Below are positions 45,265 through 55,093 of a stretch of DNA of 64,000 nucleotides, piece after piece. Position numbers and translations under genes: made by a program. The stretch is taken from NCBI RefSeq assembly GCF_024170225.1, contig NZ_JALJXU010000005.1:1-64000 (forward strand), written 5' to 3'. How positions within the stretch are numbered: position 1 is the stretch's first letter; each line of letters opens with the position of its first letter. The stretch comes from Streptococcus gallinaceus (lineage in GTDB: Bacteria > Bacillota > Bacilli > Lactobacillales > Streptococcaceae). The notes under the pieces are model-generated. The model saw only the letters and a list, made by a program, of their open reading frames with translations, was not told the DNA's origin and searched no databases.

Positions 45265-46620
45265 CTAGTTTGCGTTGAAAAATGCATCATAGAGAGCTTT
45301 AAGAGCTTCGTCGCGCTCGCTTGTTTTAACGACGAACATGACAGATACTTCACTTGCTCCCTGCGAAATCATGGCAAGGTTGACATGTTTTTCAGAAAGG
45401 GCATGGGTTGCAGTCGCAGCAACTCCGACATGGCTCTTCATCTTTTCTCCAACGATCATGATGATAGAAAGGTCGTGTTCAATTTCGGCTTTATCTACTT
45501 CTAGTTTGTGGTTAAGTTGGCGAAGAATCTCTTCTTCCTTAATAGGAGTTAATTCCCGACCGCGAAGCACCACGGACAAGTCGTCAATTCCTGTTGGCAT
45601 GTGTTCCCAACGAATATTGAGCTCTTCTAAAACTTGAAGGACCTTGCGCCCAAAACCGACCTCACGGTTCATGAGGTACTTGGAGATGTTGATGCTGACA
45701 AAGTCATCGTCTGCCGCAATTCCGACTACAGGTTGAGCCTCTTTTGTATGGTTGAGAACAATGCGAGTGCCAGGGTGGTCAGGGTTATTTGTGTTTTTAA
45801 TGACCAAGGGAATTTTTCCACGATAAGCTGGCAACAAGGCTTCATCGTGTAAGACAGAAAAACCAGCATAAGCCAATTCACGCATTTCTCGATAGGTCAA
45901 TTCTTCGATTGAATGCGGATTGTCGATGATGCCAGGGTGAGCGGCAAAGATACCGTCAACATCAGTGAAGTTCTCATAGAGATCCGCTTTCACACCAGCG
46001 GCAATAATAGAACCGGTAATGTCTGAACCGCCACGGGAGAAAGTACAAATCTGATTGTCAACAGTCACACCGAAAAATCCAGGGATAATCAACACTTCCT
46101 CAGCATCATGCAGACTTTCAATCCGGTCATAACTGGATGGTAAAATGCGTGCATTTCCAGGTTCAGAGCTGACAATCAATCCAGCTTCTTTTGGATGGAT
46201 GTAGCAGGCTGGAAGACCAGCATGGGTGAAATATTCTGCGATGAGTCGAGCATTATTATTTTCTCCTGCGGCAAGAAAGGTATCGTAGAGGAAATCGTTG
46301 TCTTCAATTGGAAGAGTCGCCAAGGCTTCAATATCCTGAGCGATTTTTGCCATGGATTTTGCTTGAAAACCTAGCTCGTCCACCATATCTTGGTAGCGTT
46401 TGATGATCCATGCTTGGCTGGCTGTCACATCCTTTCCATCGACGTATTCTTTGTAGTACTTAATCAGAGCATCGGTTACTTTGGTGTCAGCGGCATTGCG
46501 CTTTCCTGGAGCTGATACGACAACAAAACGACGTTCTGGATCAGCTTGGATAATTGAAAAAACTTTTTGTACTTGGACAGCGGAAGCCAGTGAACTACCG
46601 CCAAATTTTGTAACTTTCAT
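45265..46620 (-). CDS. Aspartate kinase
   Basis: 451 residues, monofunctional (no homoserine dehydrogenase part). The kinase domain starts MKVTKFGGSSLASA and has the GRGGSD-like FSRGGSDITGSI and FTDVDGIFAAHP segments. Two C-terminal ACT domains follow (VNISKYLMNREVGFGRKV; LSIIMIVGEKMKSHVGVAATATHAL), so allosteric control by lysine or threonine is expected. First step of the aspartate amino acid family. No pathway genes neighbour it. Gene symbols lysC and thrA are both used for this form in streptococci. Confidence 0.92.
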   Translation of the reverse strand: MKVTKFGGSSLASAVQVQKVFSIIQADPERRFVVVSAPGKRNAADTKVTDALIKYYKEYVDGKDVTASQAWIIKRYQDMVDELGFQAKSMAKIAQDIEALATLPIEDNDFLYDTFLAAGENNNARLIAEYFTHAGLPACYIHPKEAGLIVSSEPGNARILPSSYDRIESLHDAEEVLIIPGFFGVTVDNQICTFSRGGSDITGSIIAAGVKADLYENFTDVDGIFAAHPGIIDNPHSIEELTYREMRELAYAGFSVLHDEALLPAYRGKIPLVIKNTNNPDHPGTRIVLNHTKEAQPVVGIAADDDFVSINISKYLMNREVGFGRKVLQVLEELNIRWEHMPTGIDDLSVVLRGRELTPIKEEEILRQLNHKLEVDKAEIEHDLSIIMIVGEKMKSHVGVAATATHALSEKHVNLAMISQGASEVSVMFVVKTSERDEALKALYDAFFNAN

Positions 46621-46644
46621 AAGAGCTCCTTTAAACTTTTTATT

Positions 46645-46673
46645 ATTATAGCAAAATATAGGTAGCTTGTCAG
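46645..46673 (-). promoter_or_regulatory. Aspartokinase promoter
   Basis: On the minus strand: CTGACA (46668-46673), 17 bases, TATAAT (46645-46650). Confidence 0.7.
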
Positions 46674-46779
46674 TAAGCTTAAAAGTTTCAAGTCATATCA
46701 GAAACCTATTAAAAGCTATAATTATAGCCTATTTTATGGTAAAATGGAAGTAAAAGTGAAAGTTTGCTGGAGGATTACA

Positions 46780-47430
46780 ATGACTTACAAGGGCATTATT
46801 TTTGATATGGATGGCGTCTTATTTGATACGGAGAATTTTTATCATCAACGGCGCAGAGCTTTTTTTGCCAGCAAGGGGATTTCAATTGATCATTTGCCAC
46901 CAGCAATCTTTGTAGGGGGAAAATCCGGCCAGGTTTGGGAATTGATTTTACAAGATAGCCCAGTAGATTGGGATATTGAGCAGCTAAGTCAGGAATATGC
47001 GGCCTATAAGGAAAAACATCCCATTCCTTATAAGGAGTTGATTTTCCCAGATACGCGGGAAAGTCTGAAGGCCTTGGTAGAGATGGGTTTGGATCTTGTT
47101 ATTGGTTCAAATACTGAGAAAGAATACGTTCAGATGGCTATTGAAGAAGCTGGAATTGCTCCTTATTTTAAGACTGTTTTTTCCGGGGCTGACTGTCCAG
47201 CCTATAAGCCAGATCCAGCTGTTTACCAAAAAGCTCAAGCTTTTCTTGCCTATGATGCATCCGAAGTCTTGGTAATCGAAGATTCCGCCAAAGGAATTCA
47301 GGCCGCTGTCAGTGCAGGGCTAGAGGTCTGGGCGATTGAGGATACAGAGCTTGGGATGGATCAAAGTCAGGCCAATCGCCTCGTTCGTAACCTGAGTCAT
47401 GTAATAGAAAATATAAAAGAGAATCGTTAG
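46780..47430 (+). CDS. HAD-family hydrolase, phosphoglucomutase/phosphatase type
   Basis: Start at ATG 46780 (MTYKGIIFDMDGVLFDTENF) with GGAGG 6 bases upstream; the frame's earlier ATG has no such site. 216 residues. HAD motif I DMDGVLFD, motif II GSNT, motif III lysine in YKPDPAVYQKA, and motif IV EDSAKGIQAA are present, with an alpha-helical cap after motif I. It resembles beta-phosphoglucomutase or small sugar phosphatases, but the substrate is not determined. Its promoter (TGGTAAAAT at 46737-46745) overlaps a 14-base palindrome. Confidence 0.8.
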   Translation: MTYKGIIFDMDGVLFDTENFYHQRRRAFFASKGISIDHLPPAIFVGGKSGQVWELILQDSPVDWDIEQLSQEYAAYKEKHPIPYKELIFPDTRESLKALVEMGLDLVIGSNTEKEYVQMAIEEAGIAPYFKTVFSGADCPAYKPDPAVYQKAQAFLAYDASEVLVIEDSAKGIQAAVSAGLEVWAIEDTELGMDQSQANRLVRNLSHVIENIKENR

Positions 47431-47451
47431 CGAGCAGCTAATGATTTTTTT
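47423..47451 (+). terminator. Terminator overlapping the HAD gene stop
   Basis: ATCGTTAGC / GCTAATGAT with GAGCA loop, then TTTTTT. The stop codon is part of the 5' arm. Confidence 0.8.
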
Positions 47452-47523
47452 GATTATTCCGAGCTTTCATCCGATGTCACATTCAGAATTGCAAGGATTT
47501 GTATATTTTTTGAAAAAATATGC

Positions 47524-47552
47524 TACAATAGTCAAAATTTGACTTTCAAATG
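47524..47552 (+). promoter_or_regulatory. fabM promoter -10 and FabT box
   Basis: Extended -10 TGcTACAAT (47524-47529) is followed by TTTGACTTTCAAA (47538-47550), the palindromic FabT box seen at FabT-regulated fab promoters in streptococci. A half-site ATCAAAC lies just downstream (47561-47567). Confidence 0.7.
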
Positions 47553-47580
47553 TTTTAATTATCAAACAAAAGGAGAAGGT

Positions 47581-48372
47581 ATGGCATTTTCAACGATTGA
47601 GTACGAAGTGAATGACAAGATTGCGACATTGACCTTGAATCGACCTTCAGTTTCCAATGGATTCAATATTCCCATGTGCCAAGAAATTCTAGAAGTCCTC
47701 TCATTAGTGGAGAAGGATGGAGCAGTTTCCATCCTAAAAATTCAAGCCAACGGTTCTATTTTCTCAGTTGGGGGCGATTTGGTGGAAATGAAGCGAGCAG
47801 TTGATGCCGATGACATTTCATCACTGGTTCAGATTGCTGAGCTAGTCAATGATATTTCATTTGCCATCAAAAAGCTACCCAAGGTCGTGCTAATGGTGAC
47901 TGATGGCGCCGTAGCGGGTGCAGCTGCCAATATGGCTGCTGCAGCTGATTTTGTCATTTCATCTTTCAAGACAAAGTTCATTCAGGCTTTTGTGGGGGTT
48001 GGTTTAGCGCCAGATGCTGGCGGACTTTTCCTCTTATCGCGCGCTATTGGGGTCAATCGTGCTAGCCAGTTAGCGATGACGGGCGAAGGTTTATCAGCAG
48101 AAAAAGCTCAGGAGTATGGCCTGGTATACAAGGCGGTTGAATCTGAAAAAATAGAGAAGACAGTCACACAAACCATCAAAAAATTATTGCGCGGGTCGGC
48201 AAATTCTTATCGCGCCATTAAAGAAATGATGTGGAAGAGTCAATTTGAAGAATGGGAAGCCTATCGTACGCTTGAATTGCGCTTGCAGAAAGAGTTGGCC
48301 TTTATGGAAGACTTCAAAGAAGGTGTCTTGGCTCATTCTGAACGAAGACGTCCACAGTTTAAAGGGTTCTAA
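47581..48372 (+). CDS. fabM: Trans-2-decenoyl-ACP isomerase (enoyl-CoA hydratase fold)
   Basis: 263 residues from ATG 47581 with AAAGGAGAAGG upstream. Crotonase fold: [15 protein letters not shown] (oxyanion-hole loop) and [20 protein letters not shown]. FabM moves the double bond of trans-2-decenoyl-ACP to cis-3, the branch that makes unsaturated fatty acids in streptococci, which lack FabA. First gene of the fab cluster, with its own FabT box. Confidence 0.9.
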   Translation: MAFSTIEYEVNDKIATLTLNRPSVSNGFNIPMCQEILEVLSLVEKDGAVSILKIQANGSIFSVGGDLVEMKRAVDADDISSLVQIAELVNDISFAIKKLPKVVLMVTDGAVAGAAANMAAAADFVISSFKTKFIQAFVGVGLAPDAGGLFLLSRAIGVNRASQLAMTGEGLSAEKAQEYGLVYKAVESEKIEKTVTQTIKKLLRGSANSYRAIKEMMWKSQFEEWEAYRTLELRLQKELAFMEDFKEGVLAHSERRRPQFKGF

Positions 48373-48390
48373 TAATTAGATGGGTAAAAA

Positions 48391-48422
48391 AGTTTGACAA
48401 TCAAATGGTATTGGTGTATACT
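48391..48422 (+). promoter_or_regulatory. fabT promoter with FabT box
   Basis: TTGACA (48394-48399), 17 bases, TATACT (48417-48422). The palindrome AGTTTGACAATCAAATG (48391-48407) covers the -35, so FabT would repress its own and the downstream genes. Confidence 0.85.
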
Positions 48423-48452
48423 TTGTTTGCAAAAATACAGGAGGTGCTTATT

Positions 48453-48887
48453 TTGGAAGACCAGAAGATTAATGAATACCTAACATCAGTCTTTAATAAC
48501 GTCTTAATCATAGAAGAAGCAACTCTTCGTAGCAGTCGATTTAACGACGTGTCAATCAAAGAAGTTCATACCATTGATGTCATTGGGGACAAGAAAGATG
48601 CGACACCAAGTGACGTATCCCGCGCCTTGATGGTGACATTGGGGACGGTTACGACTAGTCTGAATAATCTTGAGCGAAAAGGTTATATCGAACGAGTTCG
48701 ATCGACAAAGGACCGAAGAGTTGTTCACCTCTATCTGACCAAGAAAGGCCGCTTGGTTTATCTTCTTCACCAACGTTTTCACAATGAAATGGTGAAGAAG
48801 ATTACCAGTGGTATGAGTGAGATAGAGTTTCAGGCTATGAAAAGAGGGTTGCGTAATCTTTACGATTTCTTAGAGGATTTGAAGTAA
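48453..48887 (+). CDS. fabT: MarR-family fatty acid synthesis repressor FabT
   Basis: Start at TTG 48453 ([22 protein letters not shown]), 144 residues, exactly the family length, with AGGAGGTG upstream; an ATG at 48405 lies in the promoter. Winged [39 protein letters not shown]. FabT binds DNA with acyl-ACP as corepressor and shuts down the fab cluster when long-chain acyl groups are plentiful. Its TAATG stop-start overlap couples it to fabH. Confidence 0.94.
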   Translation: MEDQKINEYLTSVFNNVLIIEEATLRSSRFNDVSIKEVHTIDVIGDKKDATPSDVSRALMVTLGTVTTSLNNLERKGYIERVRSTKDRRVVHLYLTKKGRLVYLLHQRFHNEMVKKITSGMSEIEFQAMKRGLRNLYDFLEDLK

Positions 48888-49861
48888 TGACTTATGCAAA
48901 AATTAGTCAGGTTGCACATTATCTGCCAGAACAGATTGTAACCAACGATGATTTGGCGCAGATCATGGATACCAGCGATGATTGGATTGTCAGTCGGACT
49001 GGTATCCGAGAGCGCCGAATTGTCATAACAGAGCAAACGAGTGACTTGGCAACCAAGGTTGCGGAGCAACTCCTTGCTAAGAGTGGTAGTGCTGCGGAGG
49101 ATATTGATTTTATCTTAGTAGCCACCATTACCCCAGATAGCAATATGCCATCAACTGCTGCCTTGGTTCAAGCCAATATTGGTGCCAGTCGGGCATTTGC
49201 CTTTGATCTTTCCGCGGCTTGTTCAGGATTTGTATTTGCCCTGTCAATGGCAGAAAAACTGATCGCATCGGGCACCTATCAAAAAGGGATAGTGATTGGT
49301 GCAGAAGTATTGTCAAAAATAGTGGACTGGACAGATCGTACCACAGCTGTATTGTTTGGAGATGGTGCGGGCGGTATATTGCTAGAAGCTGGTTCACAAA
49401 AACAGTTTTTAGCTGAAATTCTGCGGACAGACGGAGCAAGAGGTCAGGGATTGACATCGGGTCAACAAGGGCTAACTTCTCCCTTTTCTACTAGGGAAGA
49501 AGGCAATCCTCACCTGAAAATGAATGGCCGAGCAATCTTTGATTTTGCGGTGCGAGATGTGCCACAAACAATTGCTGCCTTGCTAGACAAACAAGGATTT
49601 TCAGCGGAACAGGTGGATTACTTCCTGCTCCACCAAGCCAATGTTCGAATTTTGGAAAAAATCGCTCGAAAATTGAAGGTTGATCCTCAAAAATTTTCGA
49701 CGAATTTGGCCAATTATGGCAATACTAGCGCAGCCACAATTCCTATTTTACTATCTGAATTGGTGGAAAATGGAACCTTGCAATTGGATGGTGGGCAAAC
49801 CGTGCTGTTAAGCGGATTTGGCGGTGGCCTTACATGGGGAGCCATCCTACTCAAACTTTAG
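48887..49861 (+). CDS. fabH: 3-oxoacyl-ACP synthase III
   Basis: 324 residues, starting one base inside the fabT stop. Catalytic triad visible: C112 in SAACSGF, H in LHQANVRI, N in NYGNTSAA. It condenses acetyl-CoA with malonyl-ACP to start chains. The start motif is [16 protein letters not shown]. Expected to be FabT-repressed with fabT. Confidence 0.96.
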   Translation: MTYAKISQVAHYLPEQIVTNDDLAQIMDTSDDWIVSRTGIRERRIVITEQTSDLATKVAEQLLAKSGSAAEDIDFILVATITPDSNMPSTAALVQANIGASRAFAFDLSAACSGFVFALSMAEKLIASGTYQKGIVIGAEVLSKIVDWTDRTTAVLFGDGAGGILLEAGSQKQFLAEILRTDGARGQGLTSGQQGLTSPFSTREEGNPHLKMNGRAIFDFAVRDVPQTIAALLDKQGFSAEQVDYFLLHQANVRILEKIARKLKVDPQKFSTNLANYGNTSAATIPILLSELVENGTLQLDGGQTVLLSGFGGGLTWGAILLKL

Positions 49862-49918
49862 TTAATGAACTGTCTTTACAGTTATTAAAAAATTTTTTTA
49901 TATAAAAGGAGACACAAC

Positions 49919-50143
49919 ATGTCAGTATTTGAGAAAGTACAAGCAATCATCGTAGAAGAACTTGGTAAGGATGCAGAAGAAGTTCAATTGACAACAACTT
50001 TTGAAGATTTGGATGCAGATTCATTGGACTTGTTCCAAGTTATCTCAGAAATTGAAGATGCATTTGACATTCAAATCGAATCTGAAGATGGTTTGAACAC
50101 AGTTGCTGATTTGGTTAACTATGTTGAAGAACAAACAAAATAA
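49919..50143 (+). CDS. acpP: Acyl carrier protein
   Basis: 74 residues, acidic, with the phosphopantetheine serine S35 in DADSLDLFQ. Carries growing acyl chains and is modified by AcpS (42518). AAAGGAGA before ATG 49919. A perfect 10-base hairpin just after the stop probably ends or attenuates transcription before fabK. Confidence 0.96.
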   Translation: MSVFEKVQAIIVEELGKDAEEVQLTTTFEDLDADSLDLFQVISEIEDAFDIQIESEDGLNTVADLVNYVEEQTK

Positions 50144-50147
50144 ATCT

Positions 50148-50170
50148 AAAATGCTATGATATAGCATTTT
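50148..50170 (+). terminator. acpP terminator/attenuator
   Basis: Perfect stem AAAATGCTAT / ATAGCATTTT with a GAT loop, followed by ATTT; may lower readthrough into fabK. Confidence 0.7.
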
Positions 50171-50183
50171 ATTTGGTGAAAAT

Positions 50184-50254
50184 AGTTTGATATTCAAAAA
50201 TTTTATATATCAAATTATATAGACTGAGTGGAGGGAGTCACCTCCCTCTTGTTT
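50184..50254 (+). promoter_or_regulatory. fabK control region: FabT box and leader hairpin
   Basis: TTTGATATTCAAA (50186-50198) is a FabT box. A second, weaker TATATCAAATT follows (about 50205-50215). Downstream a 7-base perfect hairpin GAGGGAG tcac CTCCCTC (50231-50248) then TTGTTT lies in the presumed leader. Confidence 0.65.
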
Positions 50255-50307
50255 AGGTAATGTTTTGAACATCAAAGTATTATCTAAGCAAATGAAATGA
50301 GGATAGG

Positions 50308-51273
50308 ATGCAAACAAAAATTACAGAATTATTGAAAATCAAATACCCGATTTTTCAAGGCGGTATGGCCTGGGTCGCGGATGGGGACTTGGCTGGTGCA
50401 GTATCAAATGCAGGTGGCTTGGGAATCATTGGTGGAGGAAACGCTCCTAAAGAGGTTGTCAAAGCCAACATTGATAAAGTCAAATCGATAACAGATCAGC
50501 CTTTTGGTGTGAATATCATGCTTTTATCTCCATTTGCAGATGATATCGTCGACTTGGTCATCGAAGAAGGTGTCAAGGTCGTAACGACTGGTGCGGGTAA
50601 TCCGGGCAAGTATATGGAACGTTTCCATCAGGCGGGAATTACAGTCATCCCAGTGGTTCCGAGTGTGGCATTGGCAAAACGAATGGAAAAACTGGGTGCA
50701 GATGCGGTGATTGCAGAAGGTATGGAAGCTGGAGGGCACATCGGGAAATTGACGACGATGACCTTGGTTCGTCAGGTCGTTGATGCGGTGTCTATTCCAG
50801 TTATTGCTGCTGGAGGAATCGCAGATGGCCGTGGTGCGGCCGCTGGATTTATGTTGGGAGCTGAAGCTGTCCAAGTAGGAACACGTTTTGTAGTTGCTAA
50901 GGAATCCAATGCGCATCCAAATTTCAAGGCGAAGATCTTGAAAGCCAAGGATATTGATACAGTGGTATCGGCCTCTATCGTAGGGCATCCTGTCCGTGCT
51001 TTGAAAAATAAATTGTCATCTGCTTATACAGCTGCGGAAAAAGATTTTTTACGTGGTGAAAAGTCGGCAGAAGACATTGAAGTCTTAGGAGCAGGAGCTC
51101 TTCGCAATGCGGTTGTGGACGGTGATGTAGAAAATGGTTCTGTTATGGCGGGACAGATCGCAGGGCTTGTTCGCGCAGAAGAAACCTGTGAAGAAATTTT
51201 GAAAGATATTTATCACGGTGCGGCAGAGGTCATTCGTCAAGAAGTAGCTCGTTGGGCATCAGTGGGAGACTAA
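50308..51273 (+). CDS. fabK: Enoyl-ACP reductase II (FMN-dependent)
   Basis: 321 residues, nitronate monooxygenase-like TIM barrel: YPIFQGGMAWVADGDLAGAVSNAGGLGIIGGG at the start, then AEGMEAGGHIG and AAGGIADGRGAAAGFMLGAEAVQVGTRF for FMN phosphate binding. It does the last reduction of each elongation cycle. FabK replaces FabI in streptococci, which makes them resistant to triclosan. AGGATAG before ATG 50308. Confidence 0.95.
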   Translation: MQTKITELLKIKYPIFQGGMAWVADGDLAGAVSNAGGLGIIGGGNAPKEVVKANIDKVKSITDQPFGVNIMLLSPFADDIVDLVIEEGVKVVTTGAGNPGKYMERFHQAGITVIPVVPSVALAKRMEKLGADAVIAEGMEAGGHIGKLTTMTLVRQVVDAVSIPVIAAGGIADGRGAAAGFMLGAEAVQVGTRFVVAKESNAHPNFKAKILKAKDIDTVVSASIVGHPVRALKNKLSSAYTAAEKDFLRGEKSAEDIEVLGAGALRNAVVDGDVENGSVMAGQIAGLVRAEETCEEILKDIYHGAAEVIRQEVARWASVGD

Positions 51274-51274
51274 G

Positions 51275-52207
51275 ATGACAAAAACTGCTTTTTTATTTGC
51301 TGGTCAAGGTGCGCAAACTGTGGGGATGGCGCGTGATTTATATGAAAAATTCTCAGTTGTGAAAGAGACGTTTGACCAAGCTAGCCAGATATTGGGTTAT
51401 GATGTTCGTGACTTGATTGACCTGGAGGAGGATAAATTAAATCAAACTCGCTATACTCAGCCAGCTATTTTGACGACATCGGTGGCTATTTATCGCTTGT
51501 TGCTAGAACATGGGATTGAGCCTGATGCTGTGGCGGGCTTGTCGCTTGGAGAGTATTCGGCTTTGGTGGCTGCAGGAGCTTTGGACTTTGAGACAGCCTT
51601 GGTCTTAGTTGCTAAACGCGGTGCTTTTATGGAAGAAGCCGCTCCCACAGGTAGCGGAAAAATGGTTGCAGTGCTCAATGCAGATGTAGCCTTGATTGAA
51701 CAAGTTTGTCAAGAAGCATCGAATCTAGGTGTTGTTAGCCCTGCAAATTATAATACCCCTACACAGATTGTGATTGGTGGTCAAGTAGAAGCTGTCGATG
51801 AAGCGGTGAGATTATTGAAGGAGGCCGGAGTCAAGCGACTGATTCCTCTCAATGTATCAGGCCCCTTCCACACTGCTTTGCTTGCACCAGCTAGCCAGCA
51901 ATTGGCAGAGGAATTAGCTAGTATTCACTTTGCAGACTTTCGGGTTCCTCTAGTTGGCAATACGGAGGCAGAAGTCATGGAAGGCAATCAGATTGCTGAT
52001 TTGTTGGCCCGTCAAGTGATGGAGCCTGTGCGCTTTTACGAGTCGATTGCTTGCTTGAAAGAACTCGGTATCGAGCAATTTGTAGAGGTTGGACCTGGGA
52101 AGGTATTATCTGGTTTTATTAAAAAAATTGACAAAACGTTGCCAGTTTATCAAGTGGATGATGTGGCAAGTTTTGAAACTCTTTTAGGAGGATGGAATGG
52201 AAATTAA
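51275..52207 (+). CDS. fabD: Malonyl-CoA:ACP transacylase
   Basis: 310 residues. Nucleophile S90 in GLSLGEYSAL; FLFAGQGAQ at the N-terminus; GPFHTALL holds the catalytic histidine. It charges ACP with malonate. It starts one base after the fabK stop and overlaps fabG by 11 bases, so translation is coupled through the operon. Confidence 0.96.
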   Translation: MTKTAFLFAGQGAQTVGMARDLYEKFSVVKETFDQASQILGYDVRDLIDLEEDKLNQTRYTQPAILTTSVAIYRLLLEHGIEPDAVAGLSLGEYSALVAAGALDFETALVLVAKRGAFMEEAAPTGSGKMVAVLNADVALIEQVCQEASNLGVVSPANYNTPTQIVIGGQVEAVDEAVRLLKEAGVKRLIPLNVSGPFHTALLAPASQQLAEELASIHFADFRVPLVGNTEAEVMEGNQIADLLARQVMEPVRFYESIACLKELGIEQFVEVGPGKVLSGFIKKIDKTLPVYQVDDVASFETLLGGWNGN

Positions 52208-52928
52208 GAATAAAAATGTATTTGTAACGGGGTCAAGTCGTGGAATAGGTCTAGCGATTGCTCACAAATTTGCGAGTCTCGGTGCTAATGTCGTTCTAAA
52301 TGGTCGCTCTGCCTTGTCAGAAGATTTGCTTGGGCAATTTGCTGACTACGGCGTTAAGGTTGTTGGAATTTCAGGAGATATTTCAAGTAGTGCCGATGCC
52401 AAGCGTATGGTGGCAGAAGCGATCGAGGCTTTGGGGTCAGTAGATATCTTGGTCAACAACGCTGGTATCACAAAAGATGGCATGATGTTGCGAATGACAG
52501 AAGAAGATTTTGAATCGGTATTGAAAGTGAATCTGACAGGTGCATTTAATATGTCGCAGGCGGTTTTGAAGCCGATGACAAAGGCACGCGAAGGAGCCAT
52601 TATCAATGTATCCAGTGTGGTGGGCTTGATTGGGAATGCAGGCCAGGCCAATTATGCGGCTTCTAAGGCAGGGTTGATTGGATTTTCTAAGTCCTTGGCG
52701 CGTGAGGTTGCTGGACGAAATGTGCGGGTCAATGTGATTGCCCCAGGTTTTGTGGAATCAGATATGACAGCTGTATTGTCAGATAAAATCAAAGAGGCGA
52801 TGACGGGGCAAATCCCGATGAAGCGTTTTGGTCAACCGGATGAGGTTGCAGAGGTTGCAGCCTTTCTAGCTCGTCAAGAATATCTGACAGGACAAGTTAT
52901 TGCCATTGATGGCGGAATTTCCATGTAG
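52197..52928 (+). CDS. fabG: 3-oxoacyl-ACP reductase
   Basis: 243 residues, SDR fold: NADPH motif TGSSRGIG (11-18), NNAG (87-90), and the catalytic S140, Y153, K157 in the SxnYxxxK pattern. It performs the first reduction in elongation. GGAGG at 52187-52191 lies inside fabD. Confidence 0.97.
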   Translation: MEIKNKNVFVTGSSRGIGLAIAHKFASLGANVVLNGRSALSEDLLGQFADYGVKVVGISGDISSSADAKRMVAEAIEALGSVDILVNNAGITKDGMMLRMTEEDFESVLKVNLTGAFNMSQAVLKPMTKAREGAIINVSSVVGLIGNAGQANYAASKAGLIGFSKSLAREVAGRNVRVNVIAPGFVESDMTAVLSDKIKEAMTGQIPMKRFGQPDEVAEVAAFLARQEYLTGQVIAIDGGISM

Positions 52929-52955
52929 GAAAAGTAAAAAGCAGAGGAGAAGAGT

Positions 52956-54191
52956 ATGACACAGGCGAATCGAGTTGTGGTAACAGGATATGGTGTGACA
53001 TCACCAATTGGACATACACCAGAAACATTTTGGGAGAGTCTTGCGACAGGTAAGATTGGAATTGGTCCAATTACAAAATTTGACACAAGTGAGTATAATG
53101 TTCGTAATGCAGCAGAGTTGAAGGATTTTCCTTTTGACAAATACTTTGTAAAAAAAGATAGCAACCGCTATGATAACTACTCGCTGTATGCACTCTATGC
53201 AGCGCGTGAAGCTGTTGCCAATGCGGGTCTGGATACGGAGCAAGTGGACCATGACCGTTTCGGAGTGATTTTATCGACTGGTATCGGCGGGATTTTGGAA
53301 ATTGAAGAGCAAGTTGCTCGTATGAATGAAAAAGGTCCAAAACGTATTCGTCCGATGGCCCTTCCTAAGGCCTTGCCCAATATGGCGGCTGGAAATATTG
53401 CCATGGCCGTCGGTGCTAACGGTACATGTAAATGTGTTATCACAGCCTGTGCTTCTTCTAACGATGCACTTGGTGAAGCTTTCCGTGAAATCAAGTTTGG
53501 TTTTCAAGATGTGATGCTAGCGGGTGGGGCAGAAGCGGCCATTACGCCCTTTGCAATTGGTGGATTCCAGGCATTGACAGCCTTGTCTACGACAGAGGAC
53601 CCAGCTCGTTCATCAATCCCATTTGACAAAGATAGAAATGGCTTTATCATGGGTGAAGGTTCTGCAGTACTGGTCTTGGAAAGTTTGGAGCATGCACAGA
53701 AACGTGGTGCGACAATTCTAGCCGAAATCGTGGGCTATGGAAATACCTGTGATGCCTATCATATGACTTCCCCACATCCAGAAGGATTGGGTGCGATCAA
53801 GGCTATGAAATTAGCAGTATCAGAAGCAGGCATTACTCCAGAAGATGTGGATTATATCAATGCACATGGAACGTCTACACCGGCCAATGAAAAAGGTGAA
53901 AGCCAAGCGATTGTATCGGTATTTGGGACTGAAACGCCAGTATCTTCTACAAAATCCTTTACAGGACATTTGTTGGGGGCAGCAGGTGCGATTGAGGCTG
54001 TGGCAACGATTGAAGCAATCCGTCATTCCTATGCACCGATGACAGCTGGGACCCAGGAATTATCAGACGATATTGAGGCAGATATTATCATGGGCCAAGG
54101 TCGCGACATGGATATTCGTTATGCCATTTCAAATACCTTTGGTTTTGGTGGGCACAATGCGGTTGTTGCCTTTAAGCGCTGGGAGGACTAG
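52956..54191 (+). CDS. fabF: 3-oxoacyl-ACP synthase II
   Basis: 411 residues. Catalytic C165 in ITACASS, with two histidines in NAHGTSTP and TGHLLGAAG. Elongates acyl-ACP and, in organisms with only FabF, also supports the unsaturated branch with FabM. Start ATG 52956, AGAGGAGAAG upstream; 27-base gap from fabG. Confidence 0.97.
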   Translation: MTQANRVVVTGYGVTSPIGHTPETFWESLATGKIGIGPITKFDTSEYNVRNAAELKDFPFDKYFVKKDSNRYDNYSLYALYAAREAVANAGLDTEQVDHDRFGVILSTGIGGILEIEEQVARMNEKGPKRIRPMALPKALPNMAAGNIAMAVGANGTCKCVITACASSNDALGEAFREIKFGFQDVMLAGGAEAAITPFAIGGFQALTALSTTEDPARSSIPFDKDRNGFIMGEGSAVLVLESLEHAQKRGATILAEIVGYGNTCDAYHMTSPHPEGLGAIKAMKLAVSEAGITPEDVDYINAHGTSTPANEKGESQAIVSVFGTETPVSSTKSFTGHLLGAAGAIEAVATIEAIRHSYAPMTAGTQELSDDIEADIIMGQGRDMDIRYAISNTFGFGGHNAVVAFKRWED

Positions 54192-54656
54192 ATGAATATT
54201 TCAGAAGTGAAAGACTTGATGAGTCAGTTTGATGGCTCATCTTTGCGAGAATTTTCCTATCGAAATGCAGAAGGGGAATTGACCTTCAGCAAAAATGAAC
54301 ATGGACCAGCTCTTGTTCCAGAAAAAGTTGTCACACCTACTCCAGTTCAAGAAGTTTCCGTTGCAAGTGCACCAGTTCCACCAGTAGCAGCTGCGGAGGA
54401 AAACACACCATTTGCTGCAGAAGGAGAACTTGTCGATAGTCCGTTAGTCGGGGTGGCCTACCTTTCTCCATCTCCAGACCAAGCAGCTTTCGTGTCTGTG
54501 GGCGATACGGTTAAAAAAGGACAAACCTTGCTTATCATTGAAGCAATGAAAGTCATGAATGAAGTGCCAGCACCTCGTGACGGTGTCGTGACAGAAATTG
54601 TTGTCGCCAACGAAGCTGTGGTTGAATTTGGACAAGGATTGGTACGCATCAAATGA
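54192..54656 (+). CDS. accB: Biotin carboxyl carrier protein of acetyl-CoA carboxylase
   Basis: 154 residues. N-terminal helical part, an Ala/Pro/Val-rich linker (about 40-80), and the C-terminal biotinyl domain with biotin lysine K120 in IEAMKVMNE. Starts directly after the fabF stop and overlaps fabZ by 4 bases. The streptococcal AMKVM form replaces the classic AMKM. Confidence 0.96.
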   Translation: MNISEVKDLMSQFDGSSLREFSYRNAEGELTFSKNEHGPALVPEKVVTPTPVQEVSVASAPVPPVAAAEENTPFAAEGELVDSPLVGVAYLSPSPDQAAFVSVGDTVKKGQTLLIIEAMKVMNEVPAPRDGVVTEIVVANEAVVEFGQGLVRIK

Positions 54657-55075
54657 TTGATATTACAAAGATTAAAGAAGCTCTGCCCCATCGCTATCCC
54701 ATGCTCTTGGTCGACCGTGTCTTGGAAGTGTCGGACGATGAGATTGTTGCCCTTAAAAATGTGACCATTAACGAACCCTTTTTCAATGGACATTTTCCAG
54801 AATATCCAGTCATGCCAGGTGTTTTGATTATGGAAGCCTTGGCACAGACGGCTGGTATCTTGGAATTATCCAAGGATGAAAACAAGGGCAAGTTGGTTTT
54901 CTATGCGGGCATGGACAAGGTTAAATTCAAAAAACAAGTTGTTCCAGGAGACCAGCTCATCATGACGGCTAAATTTGTCAAGCGTCGTGGGACGATTGCA
55001 GTGGTCGAAGCCAAAGCAGAAGTGGATGGCAAGTTAGCCGCTTCTGGGACCTTGACTTTTGGCATTGGAAATTAG
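54653..55075 (+). CDS. fabZ: 3-hydroxyacyl-ACP dehydratase
   Basis: 140 residues, hot-dog fold. Catalytic H47 in [13 protein letters not shown] and E61 in LIMEALAQT. It dehydrates hydroxyacyl-ACP to trans-2-enoyl-ACP, the substrate for FabK or, at C10, for FabM. ATGA overlap with accB. Confidence 0.97.
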   Translation: MIDITKIKEALPHRYPMLLVDRVLEVSDDEIVALKNVTINEPFFNGHFPEYPVMPGVLIMEALAQTAGILELSKDENKGKLVFYAGMDKVKFKKQVVPGDQLIMTAKFVKRRGTIAVVEAKAEVDGKLAASGTLTFGIGN

Positions 55076-55093
55076 AAAAGGAGAAAATCAGCC

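Noticed and set aside
48405..48452. Longer fabT starting at ATG 48405
   Set aside because: That ATG lies between the -35 and -10 of the fabT promoter and inside the FabT box; TTG 48453 gives the standard 144-residue protein.
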